The position numbers and the translations under genes were made by a program. Shown here one piece after another: positions 33,989-44,670 of a DNA stretch of 64,000 nucleotides. The DNA is taken from the NCBI GenBank assembly GCA_036417435.1, contig CM070910.1, positions 14,945,501 to 15,009,500 on the forward strand, written 5' to 3'. Each line of letters begins with the position of its first letter. The stretch's first letter is position 1. The DNA is from Inia geoffrensis. Taxonomy: Eukaryota; Chordata; Mammalia; Artiodactyla; Iniidae. Under the pieces are notes generated by a model, which was not told where the DNA came from, did not search any database, and saw only the letters and a list, made by a program, of their open reading frames with translations.

Positions 33989-34846
33989 TTTTTTTAAACA
34001 TCTTTATTGGAGTATAATTGCTTTACATTGTTATGTTAGTTTCTGCTATATAACAAAGTGAATCAGGTATACATATATATATATCCCCATATCTCCTCCC
34101 TCTTGCGTCTCCCTCCCACACTCCCTTTCCCACCCCTCTAGGTGGTCACAGAGCACTGAGCTGATCTCCCTGTGCTGTGCGGCTGCTTCCCACTAGCTAT
34201 CTACCTTACGTTTGGTAGTGTATATATGTCCATGCCACTCTCTCACTTTGTCACAGCTTACCCTTCCCCCTCCCTATATCCTCAAGTCCATTCTCTAGTA
34301 GATCTGTGTCTTTATTCCTATCTTGCCCCTAGGTTCTTCATGACCATTTTTTTTTTTTTTTTTTTAGATTCCGTATATACGTGTTAACATACGGTATTTG
34401 TTTTTCTCTTTCTGACTTACTTCACTCTGTATGACAGACTCTAGGTCCATCCACCTCACTATAAATAACTCAATTTCGTTTCTTTTTATGGCTGAGTAAT
34501 ATTCCATTGTATATATGTGCCGCATCTTCTTTATCCATTCATCTGTTGATGGACACTTAGGTTGCTTCCATGACCTGGCTATTGTAAATGGAGTTGCAAT
34601 GAACATTGGGGTACATGTGTCCTTTTGAATTATGGTTTTCTCAGGGTATATGCCCAGTAGTGGGGTTGCTGGATCATATGGTAATTCTATTTTTAGTTTT
34701 TTAAGGAACCTCCATACTGTTCTCCATAGTGGCTGTATCAATTTACATTCCCACCAACAGTGCAAGAGGGTTCCCTTTTCTCCACACCCTCTCCAGCATA
34801 TATTGTTTGTAGATTTTTTTGATGATGGCCATTCTGACTGGTGTGG
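33989..34846 (-). mobile_element. Young 5'-truncated L1
   Basis: It sits inside the SINE with TSD CACGCGGGAT at 33979-33988 and 34847-34856. It has poly-T, the 3' UTR and the end of ORF2, and stops at CTGACTGGTG. The L1 family is that of 6427-7394, truncated about 35 bp nearer the 3' end. Confidence 0.93.
34364..34846 (-). pseudogene. L1 ORF2p C-terminal fragment, open to its stop
   Basis: About 160 codons, no internal stop. The C-terminal cysteine motif is complete: C-x3-C-x7-H-x4-C ([18 protein letters not shown]), then [19 protein letters not shown] and the IYGI end. Lacking a start codon of its own, endonuclease and RT domains, it cannot act alone; its openness indicates youth. Confidence 0.9.
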
Positions 34847-35553
34847 CACGCGGGATCTTCATTGAGGCACGTGGGATCTTTCGTTGTGGTGCCCAGGCTT
34901 CTCTCTAGTTGTGGCGTATGGGTTTTCTCTTCTCTAGTTGTGGCGTTCAGGCTCCACGGCGTGTGGACTCCGTAGTTGTGGCACACGGGTTTCAGAGCAT
35001 GTGGGCTCTGTAGTTTGCGGCATGCAGGCTCCCTAGTTGAGGCGTGTGCGTTCAGTAGCTGTGGAGCGTGGGCTTAGTTGCCCCACGGCATGTGGGATCT
35101 TAGTTCCCCGACCAGGGATCAAACCCGTGTCCCCTGCATTGTAAGGTGGATTCTTTACCACTGCACATCCAGGGAAGTCCCCACTCTAAGATTCTTACTT
35201 AGCTCCTTACACTTTACATTTTCCTTCCATACTTTATTTTTTTCCTTAGTGCTTATTACTGTCTAAATATAAGATGCATTTTACTTATTTGTCTATTGTC
35301 TGTCTCCCCATGGAGACCCAAGAGAGCAGAGAATTTTGCCTGCTTTTTTAGAGTTGTATCTCCAATGCCTAGAACGAGGCCTGGCACTTACCAAATATTT
35401 GCTGAATGCTGACACCACTTATATATAATATTCATTTTTTTCCTCAGCTATGTACCAAATCATGTACTACTTATACTGCTGTTTTTAAACAGGTACATGA
35501 ACATGGTAAAAAGTTCAAATAGTATAAAACGGACTACTTCATTTGTTATGGAT

Positions 35554-35909
35554 TCTTAGTTCAGGCTGCTATAACACATTACCATAGAGTGGACAGCTTA
35601 AGCAACAAATATTTATTTCTCACAATTCTGGAGGCTGGGATGTCCAAGATCAATGTGCTGACAGATCTGGTGTTGGGTGAGAGCCCATTTCCTGGCTTTC
35701 AGATGGCCATCTTCTTGCTGTGTCCTCACCTGGTGAAGACAGAGAGAGAAAACAAGCTCTCATCTTATAAGGGCACTAATCCTATTCATGAGGGCTCCAC
35801 CCTCTTGACTTATTACCTTCCAAAGACCTTAACTCCTAATGCCATCACATTGGGGGTTAGGATTTCAACATATGAATTTTGGAGGAACACAAACATTCAG
35901 TCCATAATA
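35554..35909 (-). mobile_element. MaLR-like LTR (left of head-to-head pair)
   Basis: Starts TTAGTTCAGGCTGCTATAACA, has CACAATTCTGGAGGCTGGGA and TTGGGGGTTAGGATTTCAAC, ends CAGTCCATAATA. Confidence 0.82.
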
Positions 35910-36385
35910 TAGGCTGAATTATGTGTGACTTGCTCCCTCACCCTGCAACAAAGATATGTTAAAGTTCTAACCCCCAATACTTCAGAATGTGACCTTATTT
36001 GGAAATAGGGTCATTGCAAATATAATTAATTAAGAAGAGGTTATACTGGAGTAGGGTGGGCCCTTAATCCAATATGACTGGTGTCCTTATAAGAAGATAG
36101 ACATGTGAGACACAGGGACACAGGGAGACAGCCATGTGAAGATGGAGGCAGAGACTGTAGTGATGAATCTATAAGCCACATAAAGCTAGGCATTGTTGAG
36201 CACCACCAGGAGCAGGAAGAAGCAAAGAAGCAAGCTTTGTCCTCAGAGCCTTTGGAGAGAGCGTGGCTCTGACAACACTCTGATTTTGGACTTCTAACCT
36301 CCAGAACTATCAGATGATAAATGTATGTCGTTTGAAGCTACCCAGTCCATGGTACTTTGTTACAGCAGCCCTAGGAAACTAAAAA
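35908..36385 (+). mobile_element. MaLR-like LTR (right of head-to-head pair)
   Basis: Starts ATATAGGCTGAATTATGTG directly at the end of the previous LTR. It has TCTAACCCCCAATACTTCAG, ATATGACTGGTGTCCTTATA, ends ACAGCAGCCCTAGGAAACTA. Confidence 0.82.
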
Positions 36386-36560
36386 TCATTTTAAAAATAC
36401 ATCCTCTATAGATATATATTAATTTTCTTGCTTAGGCTTTGTCTGACCTAAACTTAGGCACTGAAGTATCATTGGAAGAGCGAATTCATTAAATGAGAGT
36501 ATTCTTCTCAGTAGATAGTCCATTTTTAATACGGAAAAAAAGTGTTAACATCCACCATAG

Positions 36561-36602
36561 CTTCAAATCCATAAATATCCATCGATACTTATGGATTTGA
36601 AG
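36561..36602. other. Perfect 14 bp stem-loop
   Basis: CTTCAAATCCATAA and its exact reverse complement TTATGGATTTGAAG flank a 14 nt centre (ATATCCATCGATAC), which itself contains TATC/GATA. No terminator role is implied in a eukaryote. Confidence 0.9.
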
Positions 36603-36644
36603 TAAATTACTGAAAAGTAAGTTGTGATTATGCAAAATGATGGG

Positions 36645-37030
36645 TGTTTAGAGAGATTAATTGCAGCATTGTTCACAATAGCAAAAGACTGTCAATAACC
36701 TAGATGTCCATCAATAAGGGAATTAGTCAAATGAGTGATCATTCTATACCTACTCAGCTATTAAAAATTATAACGTTGCTCCATGTGTGAGGAAAGCAAG
36801 GATAGACCCCTATGTATAGATTGCCACCATTCATGAAAAAAGGAAAAAATAATTTACACACACATGCGATGTGATAGAAAAATCTCTGAAAGGAAATAAA
36901 AGAAAATGGCAATACTTGCTTCTAGGGAGAAGAAACTGATGATCTTCAAATAAAAAAGAGGACAAATAATTAATTAATGAAATTTCAAAGCGGAGTGCGC
37001 CAAAATGTATATGTTTAAATTCATTCAAAT
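36645..37030 (+). mobile_element. Old L1 3' region fragment
   Basis: GCAGCATTGTTCACAATAGC, AACCTAGATGTCCATCAATA and following sequence match diverged L1 3' end. Confidence 0.7.
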
Positions 37031-37184
37031 GTGTCTTGATGTTTAGTGGCATTTCACTGGAGTTTTCTACTCTCCTGGCTTAAGGGGAATATTCTGTGAT
37101 GGAGCCAAAAAGTAAATGAGAGCAAAAAAGATAGCCATTACAAAGTGGTCTTTAGTGTAAATTTTTTAAACGTTTACTAATCCC

Positions 37185-37650
37185 ACCAGACCACTTCTTA
37201 CTATGTGAAGTTTTTAACTGAAGTACAAAATGCACGAAGCAAAGCTCACCAATCATCTAAGTAAACACACCCTGTAAACACCACCCAGATCAAGACATGG
37301 AACGTTCCAGCACTCCCAAAGCCCCCTTGTGCCTCATCTCAGTCCTTTCCCCCAACAAAGACAGCCACTCTTCTGACCTCTGTAAGGGGAACATAGTTCT
37401 GCCTGGTCTTGAACTTTCTACCCATGGAACCACGCAGTCTGTCTCCAAATTCCATACCCCTTCCCGCTGTGAGACCCATCGCCATCCTGTCTCCACTGCT
37501 CCACGTCCCCACTTATGCCCAGGCCAATTCATCCATCTATCCTGTTAATGTCCACATAGGATTTTCCACTCTGGGGCTCTTACAAATCATACTGATGTGG
37601 AGATCATAGTACATATTTTCTGCTGCACAGACACACACATTTCTGTTGGG
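37185..37650 (-). mobile_element. Old L1 3' UTR fragment
   Basis: CACCACCCAGATCAAGACATG, CCAGCACTCCCAAAGCCCCC and TTCTGACCTCTGTAAG-like sequence resemble antisense L1M 3' UTR. Both strands carry short frames here; none recognisable. Confidence 0.65.
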
Positions 37651-37654
37651 TACT

Positions 37655-37798
37655 GTATTCGTTTTTTATTGCTGCTGCAACAAATTACCACGAAGTGCTC
37701 AGCATAAAACAACACACATTTATTATCTCTCAGCTCTGGAGGTCAGAGGTCTGGCGTGGATCTCACCAGGCTGAAATCAAGATGTCAGCAGGACTGCC
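37655..37798 (-). mobile_element. LTR fragment (MaLR/ERVL-like)
   Basis: GCTGCTGCAACAAATTACCAC, AAAACAACACACATTTATTA and CTCTGGAGGTCAGAGGTCTG form the reversed LTR end. Cut at the right by a SINE. Confidence 0.65.
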
Positions 37799-38006
37799 TT
37801 TTTTTTTTTTTTTTGCGGTGCGCGGGCCTCCCACTGCTGTGGCCTCTCCCGTTGCGGAGCACAGGCTCTGGATGCGCAGGCTCAGCGGCCATGGCTCACG
37901 GGCCTAGCCGCTCCGCGGCATGTGGGATCCTCCCAGACCGGGGCATGAACACGCGTCCCCTGCATCGGCAGGCGGACTCCCAACCACTGGGCCACCACGG
38001 AAGCCC
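37799..38006 (-). repeat. CHR-type SINE, young form (Y)
   Basis: Reverse copy, ending CCACCACGGAAGCCC. No clear TSD seen, and the LTR does not visibly resume, so a small deletion may be present. Confidence 0.92.
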
Positions 38007-38009
38007 ACT

Positions 38010-38830
38010 TTTATCCTTTAAGTAAAGCTTAACCGATAATGAAATGGATAACAGTAACTCACATCTGCATGTGCGTTAGAATTTACAAAGTGCTTTCATA
38101 TCCATTTTCTCATTTTGATTTGTTAAGAGGAACACATGAAATGTTGCTTACTAGTCTTGTTTTCATACCATATATTACTTTCCCCAAATGCAAAAATCAA
38201 GGCAAAATGCATGTATTAAAAATAATTGTAGTTGGGCTAATCAGTAGCATAATTTGTGAATTTGAGAATTTTTCTTCTTTGCTCACCATTATCTTTAATT
38301 TGGGGATAAATATGATATACGCTTGCAGAATGTCTAACAAACCCTCCAGCTCGCAATGCTGAAAGCCATTGCTTTCTGGGAGTTGCTGTTTACATCAGGA
38401 AGAGAGCATAAATCCACAGAAGTCTGGTGATTGGAAATGTGTCTGTTGCAGAGACCGGAGCAAACCCCCATTGGTGAGAGCCGCAGAAAGACACAAATCA
38501 GGCAGACATTTTTTCAAGAAGCAGATCACAAGTAACCTTTCTATTATACATTACAGATGCTTTTTTTCCCCCATTCCTTCCAGACTAGACACTAATTAGA
38601 TTAGCCTTCTTTACTCTGATGCTCTAATAAAGAATTGTGCTTCTGTTTTGATGTCACATCTTTCCCAGGACTAAATGTGTGTGTCTGGGGGCAGGGCAGG
38701 CGGGGGCAGTAATATCTGTGCGTATGTGTGAAATGAGAGAACCTGTTGAAGAAAAGCACTGAACAGGCATTAAAATTCTCAGGCTAAATGGTACCCTTAA
38801 GTTTTTCGCTTCTTGACATTTTAAACATTT
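38010..38830. other. Repeat-poor interval
   Basis: 38060-38115 is faintly MIR-like. Otherwise no element and no recognisable protein in the small frames. Confidence 0.4.
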
Positions 38831-38994
38831 CCTCTCCCGTTGCGGAGCACAGGCTCCGGACGCGCAGGCTCAGCGGCCATGGCTCACGGGCCCAGCCGCC
38901 CCGCGGCACGTGGGATCTTCCCGGACCGGGGCACGAACCTGCGTCCCCTGCATCGGCAGGCGGACTCTCAACCACTGCGCCACCAGGGAAGCCC
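38831..38994 (-). repeat. CHR-type SINE, young form, lacking its 3' end and tail
   Basis: The copy begins at CCTCTCCCGTTGCGG; the last ~35 bp of the SINE and the whole A tail are missing. The left flank TTTAAACATTT is unrelated. No TSD. Confidence 0.9.
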
Positions 38995-39623
38995 CCGCCC
39001 CCTTCTTAAACCACCACTGACCCCAACACAGAATATCATCTTGAGCCCCTTCTTTACTTTTCATGCTTCTGTTGCTATCATATTTCTGCATTGGACATCA
39101 TGGGGCCACTCAAATTCACTCCCATTTCCTGTAACTGTGCTGCTCAGGGTCCGTTCAGGAGTCCGCACCTCCCCCATGCAGCTCTCGTGCTTCCTGGAAG
39201 CTGAGCCCTCCTGAGTGTAGGAAGGGCAAGAGGCTCAGGTTCAAACTCATCTGCAGAATCTCATTCTTGGACAGGGATAGACACTTGCCCCAATTTTCCA
39301 AAGAGGTTTGCTGGGGCTCTTGGGGATGAAACTGCCCCATTTTCCTGAGACAGCTTCCAGAAGAGACCTGGTCCCTTTCCCTCTGCTTGAGTTAGGAAGG
39401 CTGTGGGCCTAAGTGTGGATGGATGAAGTTGCTGCTGCAGAGTGCAGGTGAGCGATTGGAAGACACTGAGTCCTCGAGAATAACCTCAGAGACTGAAATA
39501 AACTAACCCTGGTGGCTGCCCTGAATCTCAACTTACAGCACATCTCCTTTATGGCTTAAGGCAGTTTGAATTGGGTTTTCTGTTACTTACAACTGAGCAA
39601 ATCTTAACTGGTATATTGTTTTT
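38995..39623. other. Repeat-poor interval
   Basis: No repeat or gene recognised. Confidence 0.4.
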
Positions 39624-39636
39624 AAAATATAGTGTA

Positions 39637-40027
39637 GGGGCTTCCCTGTGGCACAGTGGTTGAGAGTCCACCTGCCAATGCAGGGGACACAGGTTCAAGC
39701 CCTGGTCCGGGAAGATCCCACATGCTGTGGAGCAACTAGGCCTGTGCGCCACAACTACTGAACCTGTGCTCTAGAGCCTGTGCACCACAACTACTGAGCC
39801 TGTGCTCTAGAGCCTGTGAGCCACAACTACTGAGCCCACGTGCCGCAACTACTGAAGCCCGTGCACCTAGAGCCCGCGCGTGCTCCGCAATGAGAAGCCA
39901 CCGCAATGAGAAGCCCGCACACTGCAACGAAGAGTAGTCCCCGCTCGCCGCAACTAGAGAAAGCCTGTGCGCAGCAGCAAAGACCCAACACAGCCAAAAA
40001 TAAAAAAATAAAATAAATAAATTTATT
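39637..40027 (+). repeat. CHR-type SINE, long form, internally expanded
   Basis: TSD AAAATATAGTGTA at 39624-39636 and 40028-40040. CCACAACTACTG occurs at 39749, 39785 and 39821, a 36 bp unit in three copies, making this the longest type L copy here not enlarged by an insertion. Confidence 0.95.
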
Positions 40028-40094
40028 AAAATATAGTGTATTCACAGTAAATCTGAGGTATAGTAAGGTCAAAAGATCAGGAGATGATTGTCAC

Positions 40095-40560
40095 TGAATA
40101 TATAATTTCTTACAATTCCCAAGAGAAAGGGGTATGCTGCACCAGGAGGACCCACATGGGGAAGCACCAGGGTTGGTCAGGACCAGAGCGGGCAGGAGCC
40201 TATATTGTGGTTTCCGTGGGAAGGTGAGGCATGGTAAGCATCTCATGAAGCACATGAGCTTACTTTGGTCAGCATGGTTAGTTTGAATAATTTCAGTGGG
40301 ATCTGGGGCACAGGGGTTGGCTATAGGTGTTGGGTACCTGAACCTGGGGTGATTAGGGCAGATGGATAGTGACCTGGAATGTGAGGGCCTGATAAAAGGG
40401 GTGTTGGGGTGTGGGCTGTGGATTGATTGGTTTGTGTTTAAAAAGCACACTCATGAGTAGGCTGTTTACTATTTCCAGGAACTGCCTAAGCCTGAAGGTG
40501 CAGCCCCTCCAGAACAAGCAAGGACCCAGATGTCAAAGCATTGGAATACAGAAAATAAAA
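40095..40560. repeat. Possible old LTR-like repeat, family unresolved
   Basis: CCCACATGGGGAAGCACC, GATTAGGGCAGATGGATAG and AAGCACACTCATGAGTAGG look like a dispersed mammalian repeat, but I cannot name it. The minus-strand frame 40091-40450 has no known domain. Confidence 0.35.
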
Positions 40561-40835
40561 GACATGGTTAGCACATAATATACACTAAAAGCTCAGTAAA
40601 GGCACTTAAGAGGTTATATTTTTACTATTGATATTGCAACAGAACACGGAAACAGCTAAAGCTGATTTTTTCATGACCCACCACAGTTCTTTCTGACCAA
40701 AAATATGTTGATTATGCATAACCTTTATGGAATGAAGCATTCTGGACTGGCAAGCTACCTATGGAGTTATTGATTACTTGGGTGTAATCACTTTTATTTT
40801 ATTAAACTCCCTAATATCCTTTGCTCTTTCTCTTT

Positions 40836-40975
40836 CATTCGTTCAACAGTGTTTTTTGAGCACCTAGTATGTGCTAGGTACCGTCCTGGGTACTGAAAAC
40901 ACAGCAAGGACCATGAGGAGGTCCTTCCGTTTTAGAGCTTATATTCTGGAGGTGGTGACGGTAGACTATAAAAAA
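40836..40975 (-). mobile_element. L2 3' end
   Basis: TTCATTCGTTCAACAGTG, GAGCACCTAGTATGTGCTAGG and GAGCTTATATTCTGG: reversed L2 3' end. Confidence 0.85.
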
Positions 40976-40989
40976 ATAATCTAACAATT

Positions 40990-41585
40990 ATATAAGATAA
41001 TTTCATATAGTGATAAGTACCAAGAAAAAAATAAATATGATGGGGAGATAATAGGTACATAGATGAGGCCTGGGGGAGAATCTACTTTTGATTGATGATC
41101 AAGGAATGTAATCTGTTGCCTTCTTCTCCTCCCACGTCCCCTCCTCTGTGGATACATTCTGGAGATATTTTATTTCATGCTTAGGGCTTCGAGAGCTTCT
41201 GAATTCAAGTGTAGGTGGCTTTTGCCCCTCTTCTTCCATCCCACTGTCCTAGATGTTAAGGGTTTTTTGCCCTATGGCTGTTGTTAGAATAAAGGCAACT
41301 CACCAACACCAAAGATGTTCTCTCTTCCTCTTCCTGTTCTTTTTTGTAAGTTCAGTCTAGCCATTGCTTCCTGTGTGTCTACTCTGGACAGACCACTGTA
41401 TTAGGCGCTGGGTCTTCCATCCCACCCTGCTCTATACATCTTGGCATTTCCCATTAAGACTTGGAGTCACTGTCCTTCCCCACAGGTAACCAACTAGTTG
41501 CAACGCATTTGTGCAAGTACACCTAGATTTCTGAGTCTCTTGGTTGGATTCTTTTGTTGGTTTGCTTGATTTTAGGCATGCACTG
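40990..41585. other. Repeat-poor interval
   Basis: Nothing recognised. Confidence 0.4.
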
Positions 41586-41589
41586 GCCT

Positions 41590-41905
41590 GTCTTAGCCTG
41601 TTCTGGCTGCTATAATAGGCTCCCACAGACTGAGGGGCTTATAAACAATAGAAATTTATCTCACAGTTCTGGAGGCTGGGAAGTCCAAGATCAAGGTGTC
41701 AGCAGATTTGGTGTCTGGTGAGAGTCTGCTTTCTGGTTCAGAGATGTCCATCTTCTTGCTATGTCCTCACCTGGCAGATGGGGTAAAAGGTGCTTTCTGG
41801 GGTCTCTCTTATTAGGGCAATAATCCCATTCATGAGGGCAGAATAAATCACCTCTCAAAGGCCCCATCTTCAAATACCATCACGGCGGGGATCAGGTTTC
41901 AACAC
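41590..41905 (-). mobile_element. MaLR-like LTR (left of second head-to-head pair)
   Basis: TTAGCCTGTTCTGGCTGCTA, CACAGTTCTGGAGGCTGGGA and GATCAAGGTGTCAGCAG, up to GGTTTCAACA. The LTR's own first ~40 bp are missing at the junction. Confidence 0.82.
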
Positions 41906-41914
41906 AGTGGGGAT

Positions 41915-42106
41915 CGGTGAACAGAGGGATGGCCATGTGAAAACGCAGCAAGAGGACAGCCACCTCCAAGCCAGAGAGCCACAGAGGAAGCCAACACTGC
42001 CAGAACCTCGATCTTGGACTTCCAGCCTCCAGAACTGTGAGAAAATCAATTTCTGTTATTTAAGCCATCTATTTTGTTACGGCAGCCCTAACAAATTAAT
42101 ACAGTG
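41915..42106 (+). mobile_element. MaLR-like LTR, 3' part (right of second pair)
   Basis: Starts mid-LTR at GGATGGCCATGTGAAAACG, has CTCGATCTTGGACTTCCAGC and ends GGCAGCCCTAACAAATTAATA. Confidence 0.82.
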
Positions 42107-42109
42107 AAG

Positions 42110-42880
42110 TAGAAGGGGGTACTCTGAAGCACATTTCTTGCATATGGGACTTCTCTCTTCCGTGCAGCCCATCCTGTCTCACTCATTTCAGACTTCACAT
42201 CTTTGTTATTCCTCTTCTCTGCCCTAGAATTTGAACAATATTCTTCCCAGCATCCATTTCTCTCCTACTGCCAATTGCATCTCACTTTTCCTTTAAACAA
42301 CCATCCTTCTCAAACCCTCAATCTATGCAGTTAGGGTGGGATACCCCACCCAATCTAGAGATGGGGACATGAGCAGATCTGCAGAAGCAGAGTCACAGGG
42401 AGTCAGGTAGGTTGATGGCTTCTTTGCAGCCCTAAGGAAGGAGGTATTTTCCGCTTGGGCTGTTAAATGAATAGGTTGTGAATCCACAGCTGCCAGATGC
42501 CACCACTGTCCTTATGATAATGCAGTGAGCTCAGGAAAGCAGAGTTGAGATCACATCCTAATGACATCATCTGGTCTTGATCCAGCCTTCATTGCGCTTA
42601 CTTCTTGCCTCTTTAATTATATGAGCCAACCACCAACCCTCACCCTGCCCACTTTTTTTAAAAGCAGGGTCTAATTGAGTTTCTATAACTTGTAGCTAAA
42701 AGAGTCAAGACTTACAAACTAAATTGGACTCATTCCTAATGCCCAGCTCATACCTCATCTCCCTCATCAAACCCTTAACCATTTACTCCAGCTCACAGCA
42801 TTTTTCTCCTTTGAATTCTCCAAGAACTTAAAGTTTGTGCTACACAATTGTAGACATTGCTCTACATGTACTAGTCTTTC
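42110..42880. other. Mostly unrecognised sequence
   Basis: CT-rich stretches (42170-42320, 42720-42830) might be very old LINE2, but I cannot support it. No gene seen. Confidence 0.35.
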
Positions 42881-42884
42881 TCTT

Positions 42885-43430
42885 TTAATTAATTTTTATT
42901 GGAGTATAGTTGCTTTACAATGTTGTGTTAGTTTCTTTTTTAAAACATTTTATTTATTTATTTTTATTTTTGGCTGCGTTGGGTCTTCATTGCAGTGCAC
43001 AGGCTCATCGTGGTGGCTTCTCTTGTTGCCGAGCTTCTAGGCACACGGGCTTCAGTAGTTGTGGCTCACAGGCTCTAGAGCACAGGTTCAGTAGCTGTGG
43101 CGCACGGGCTTAGTTGCTCCGCGGCATGTGGGATCTTCCCAGACCAGGGCTCGAACCCATGTCTCCTGCATTGGCAGGTGGATTCTTAACCACTGTGCCA
43201 CTGGGGAAGCCCAGTGTTGTGTTAGTTTCCACTGTACAGCAAAATGAATCAGCTCTACATATACATATATCCCCTCTTTTTTGAATTTCCTTCCCATTTA
43301 GGTCACCACAGTGCATTAAGTTCTGTGCTATACAGTAAGTTCTCATTAGTTATCTACTTTATACATAGTATCAATAGTGTACGTGTCAATCCCAATCTCC
43401 CAATTCCTCCCCCCTCACACACATGCTATT
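42885..43430 (-). mobile_element. L1 3' UTR, interrupted by SINE
   Basis: TTTATTGGAGTATAGTTGC before the SINE and GTTTCCACTGTACAGCAAAA, TTCTGTGCTATACAGTAAG after it. Confidence 0.85.
42936..43212 (-). repeat. CHR-type SINE, long form (L)
   Basis: TSD TGTTGTGTTAGTTTC at 42921-42935 and about 43215-43229. Shortened inside (GCAGTGCACAGGCTCATCG), lacking one internal block. Confidence 0.92.
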
Positions 43431-43694
43431 CTTTAAGCACTTCAGGAAAATTGTGAGTTGATGAGTGTTGTACGTATAGCTTTTTAATTTTCTCACCCCT
43501 CCCTCCAGCCATACTGTGTCGCAACAGACCATCTAAAACCCCCAAGTGCTTTCTCCTGCTCGCTCACTGTTTTATCTCTTTGGATTCTCCAGCCACCTGG
43601 GAAAGGTTAAGTGATTTGCCGAAGGTCATGTAGTACAATCTGGGGGGTTGTGGTGACGGTGGTCACAGAACTGTGCTCTTTTAGCAGTTAGAGT

Positions 43695-44095
43695 TAAATT
43701 TGCCTGTGATGACAAAAGCTCCAAATTACAACGGCTTAACTTAGATAGACATTTATTTCTCTTTCACATGAAGGAGGGAAGGTTGGCAGTCTGGAGTAGG
43801 GGCTGTGCTACAGGGAGTCAGATCTCTGCTTCTCCCACCTTGTAGCTCTGCCACCAGTGACTTCCTCCCAAACCTGCCTCATGACTCAAGATGGCTGCTG
43901 AAGCACCAACACACAGGGAAGAGGAGGGATGTTGTTTTTCTCTTGAAGATTCCCTGTCAGAAGTTGCACCTGTCATTTCTGCTTTCATCCCATTGGACAG
44001 AATTTAGTCACACTAAGCTGTGAGACAGGCTGGGAAATGTAGTATATATTCTGAACGGCTGTAGTCCCCCGACTAGCAGGGGGAAGGAGTTGTCT
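43695..44095. repeat. Probable old interspersed repeat, family unresolved
   Basis: TTTATTTCTCTTTCACATG, CAAGATGGCTGCTGAAGCACC and GAGACAGGCTGGGAAATGTAG recall a dispersed mammalian LTR or DNA repeat. A MIR-like scrap (AGTGATTTGCCGAAGGTCA) lies just left, at 43610. Confidence 0.35.
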
Positions 44096-44459
44096 TACAA
44101 AGGAAGGGGAAATGGCCACTGGGGGGTTACTGGTAACTCGAGCCTCTGTCATGTCCTCTGAGTTTTTCCTGCTCACTGGTTTCTCAGTGCAATCCTACCC
44201 TTAGGTTGTTGTTTATTGCTTCATATTTGGGTACCCTTTCCCCAGATAGTTTGTGAGCCCCCGATGGGCAAAAGTTATATTAAACTCTTCTTTACATCCC
44301 CAGCTCCTTGGATTGTGCTTTTTACATTATATCTTAATGAGCATTAATCTATATATGGGAAGGAGAGGAGGATTTGTAACAGGAAATCAAAAGCTAGGTG
44401 TTATGCAGCTTAATAATTCCTCAGAGACACCACCCAGCATGAAGCCAGGACCACAGTCT

Positions 44460-44670
44460 TGCCCAGGCTTTGAAATCAGACAGTTCAGTTTTAGAATCCT
44501 GGCTTTACTTCCCATGAGCTGGAAGGTCATGGAAAAGCGAGTAAAGCTCTCTGAGCCTTATTTTGCTTATCTATTAAAATAGGAATTATGATACCTTCCT
44601 TTCAGGGTTGTGAGAATTCCAAAGATGATTTATGTAAAATGCCCGGCACATTATGGGTTTCATTCATTCC
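44460..44670 (+). repeat. MIR SINE
   Basis: GGCTTTGAAATCAGACAG, TCTCTGAGCCTTATTTTGC, GGGTTGTGAGAATTCC, AAAATGCCCGGCACAT. Confidence 0.85.

Larger units (their letters stand above)
33901..35180 (-). repeat. CHR-type SINE, long form, split by a young L1
   Basis: TSD CCACTCTAAG at 33891-33900 and 35181-35190 encloses poly-T, (CTTT)n, GGCTGCGTCGGGTCTTAG, then after the L1 GTTGTGGCGTATGG-type blocks and CATCCAGGGAAGTCC. Confidence 0.92.
32640..35415 (+). mobile_element. L2 sequence (two overlapping pieces), interrupted
   Basis: 32940-33045 (CCAAATCTGTATTTTCAGG, ACCTGGATGTGCC) and 33200-33900 (ACTCCAAAGTGTGTATCTC, ACTTGGATGTTTAATAG, AATATATCCAAAACTG, ATCTCTCGCTTGGATTC) cover the same part of L2, so two L2 copies lie in tandem. 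The second continues after the SINE/L1 block at 35191-35415 (CTGTCTCCCCATGGAG, GGCCTGGCACTTACC). The frame at 33607-33972 is a decayed L2 stretch, not a gene. Confidence 0.7.

Noticed and set aside
22553..36385. An endogenous retrovirus with internal genes between LTRs.
   Set aside because: LTRs are solitary or head-to-head. No gag, pro, pol or env-like frame lies between any pair.
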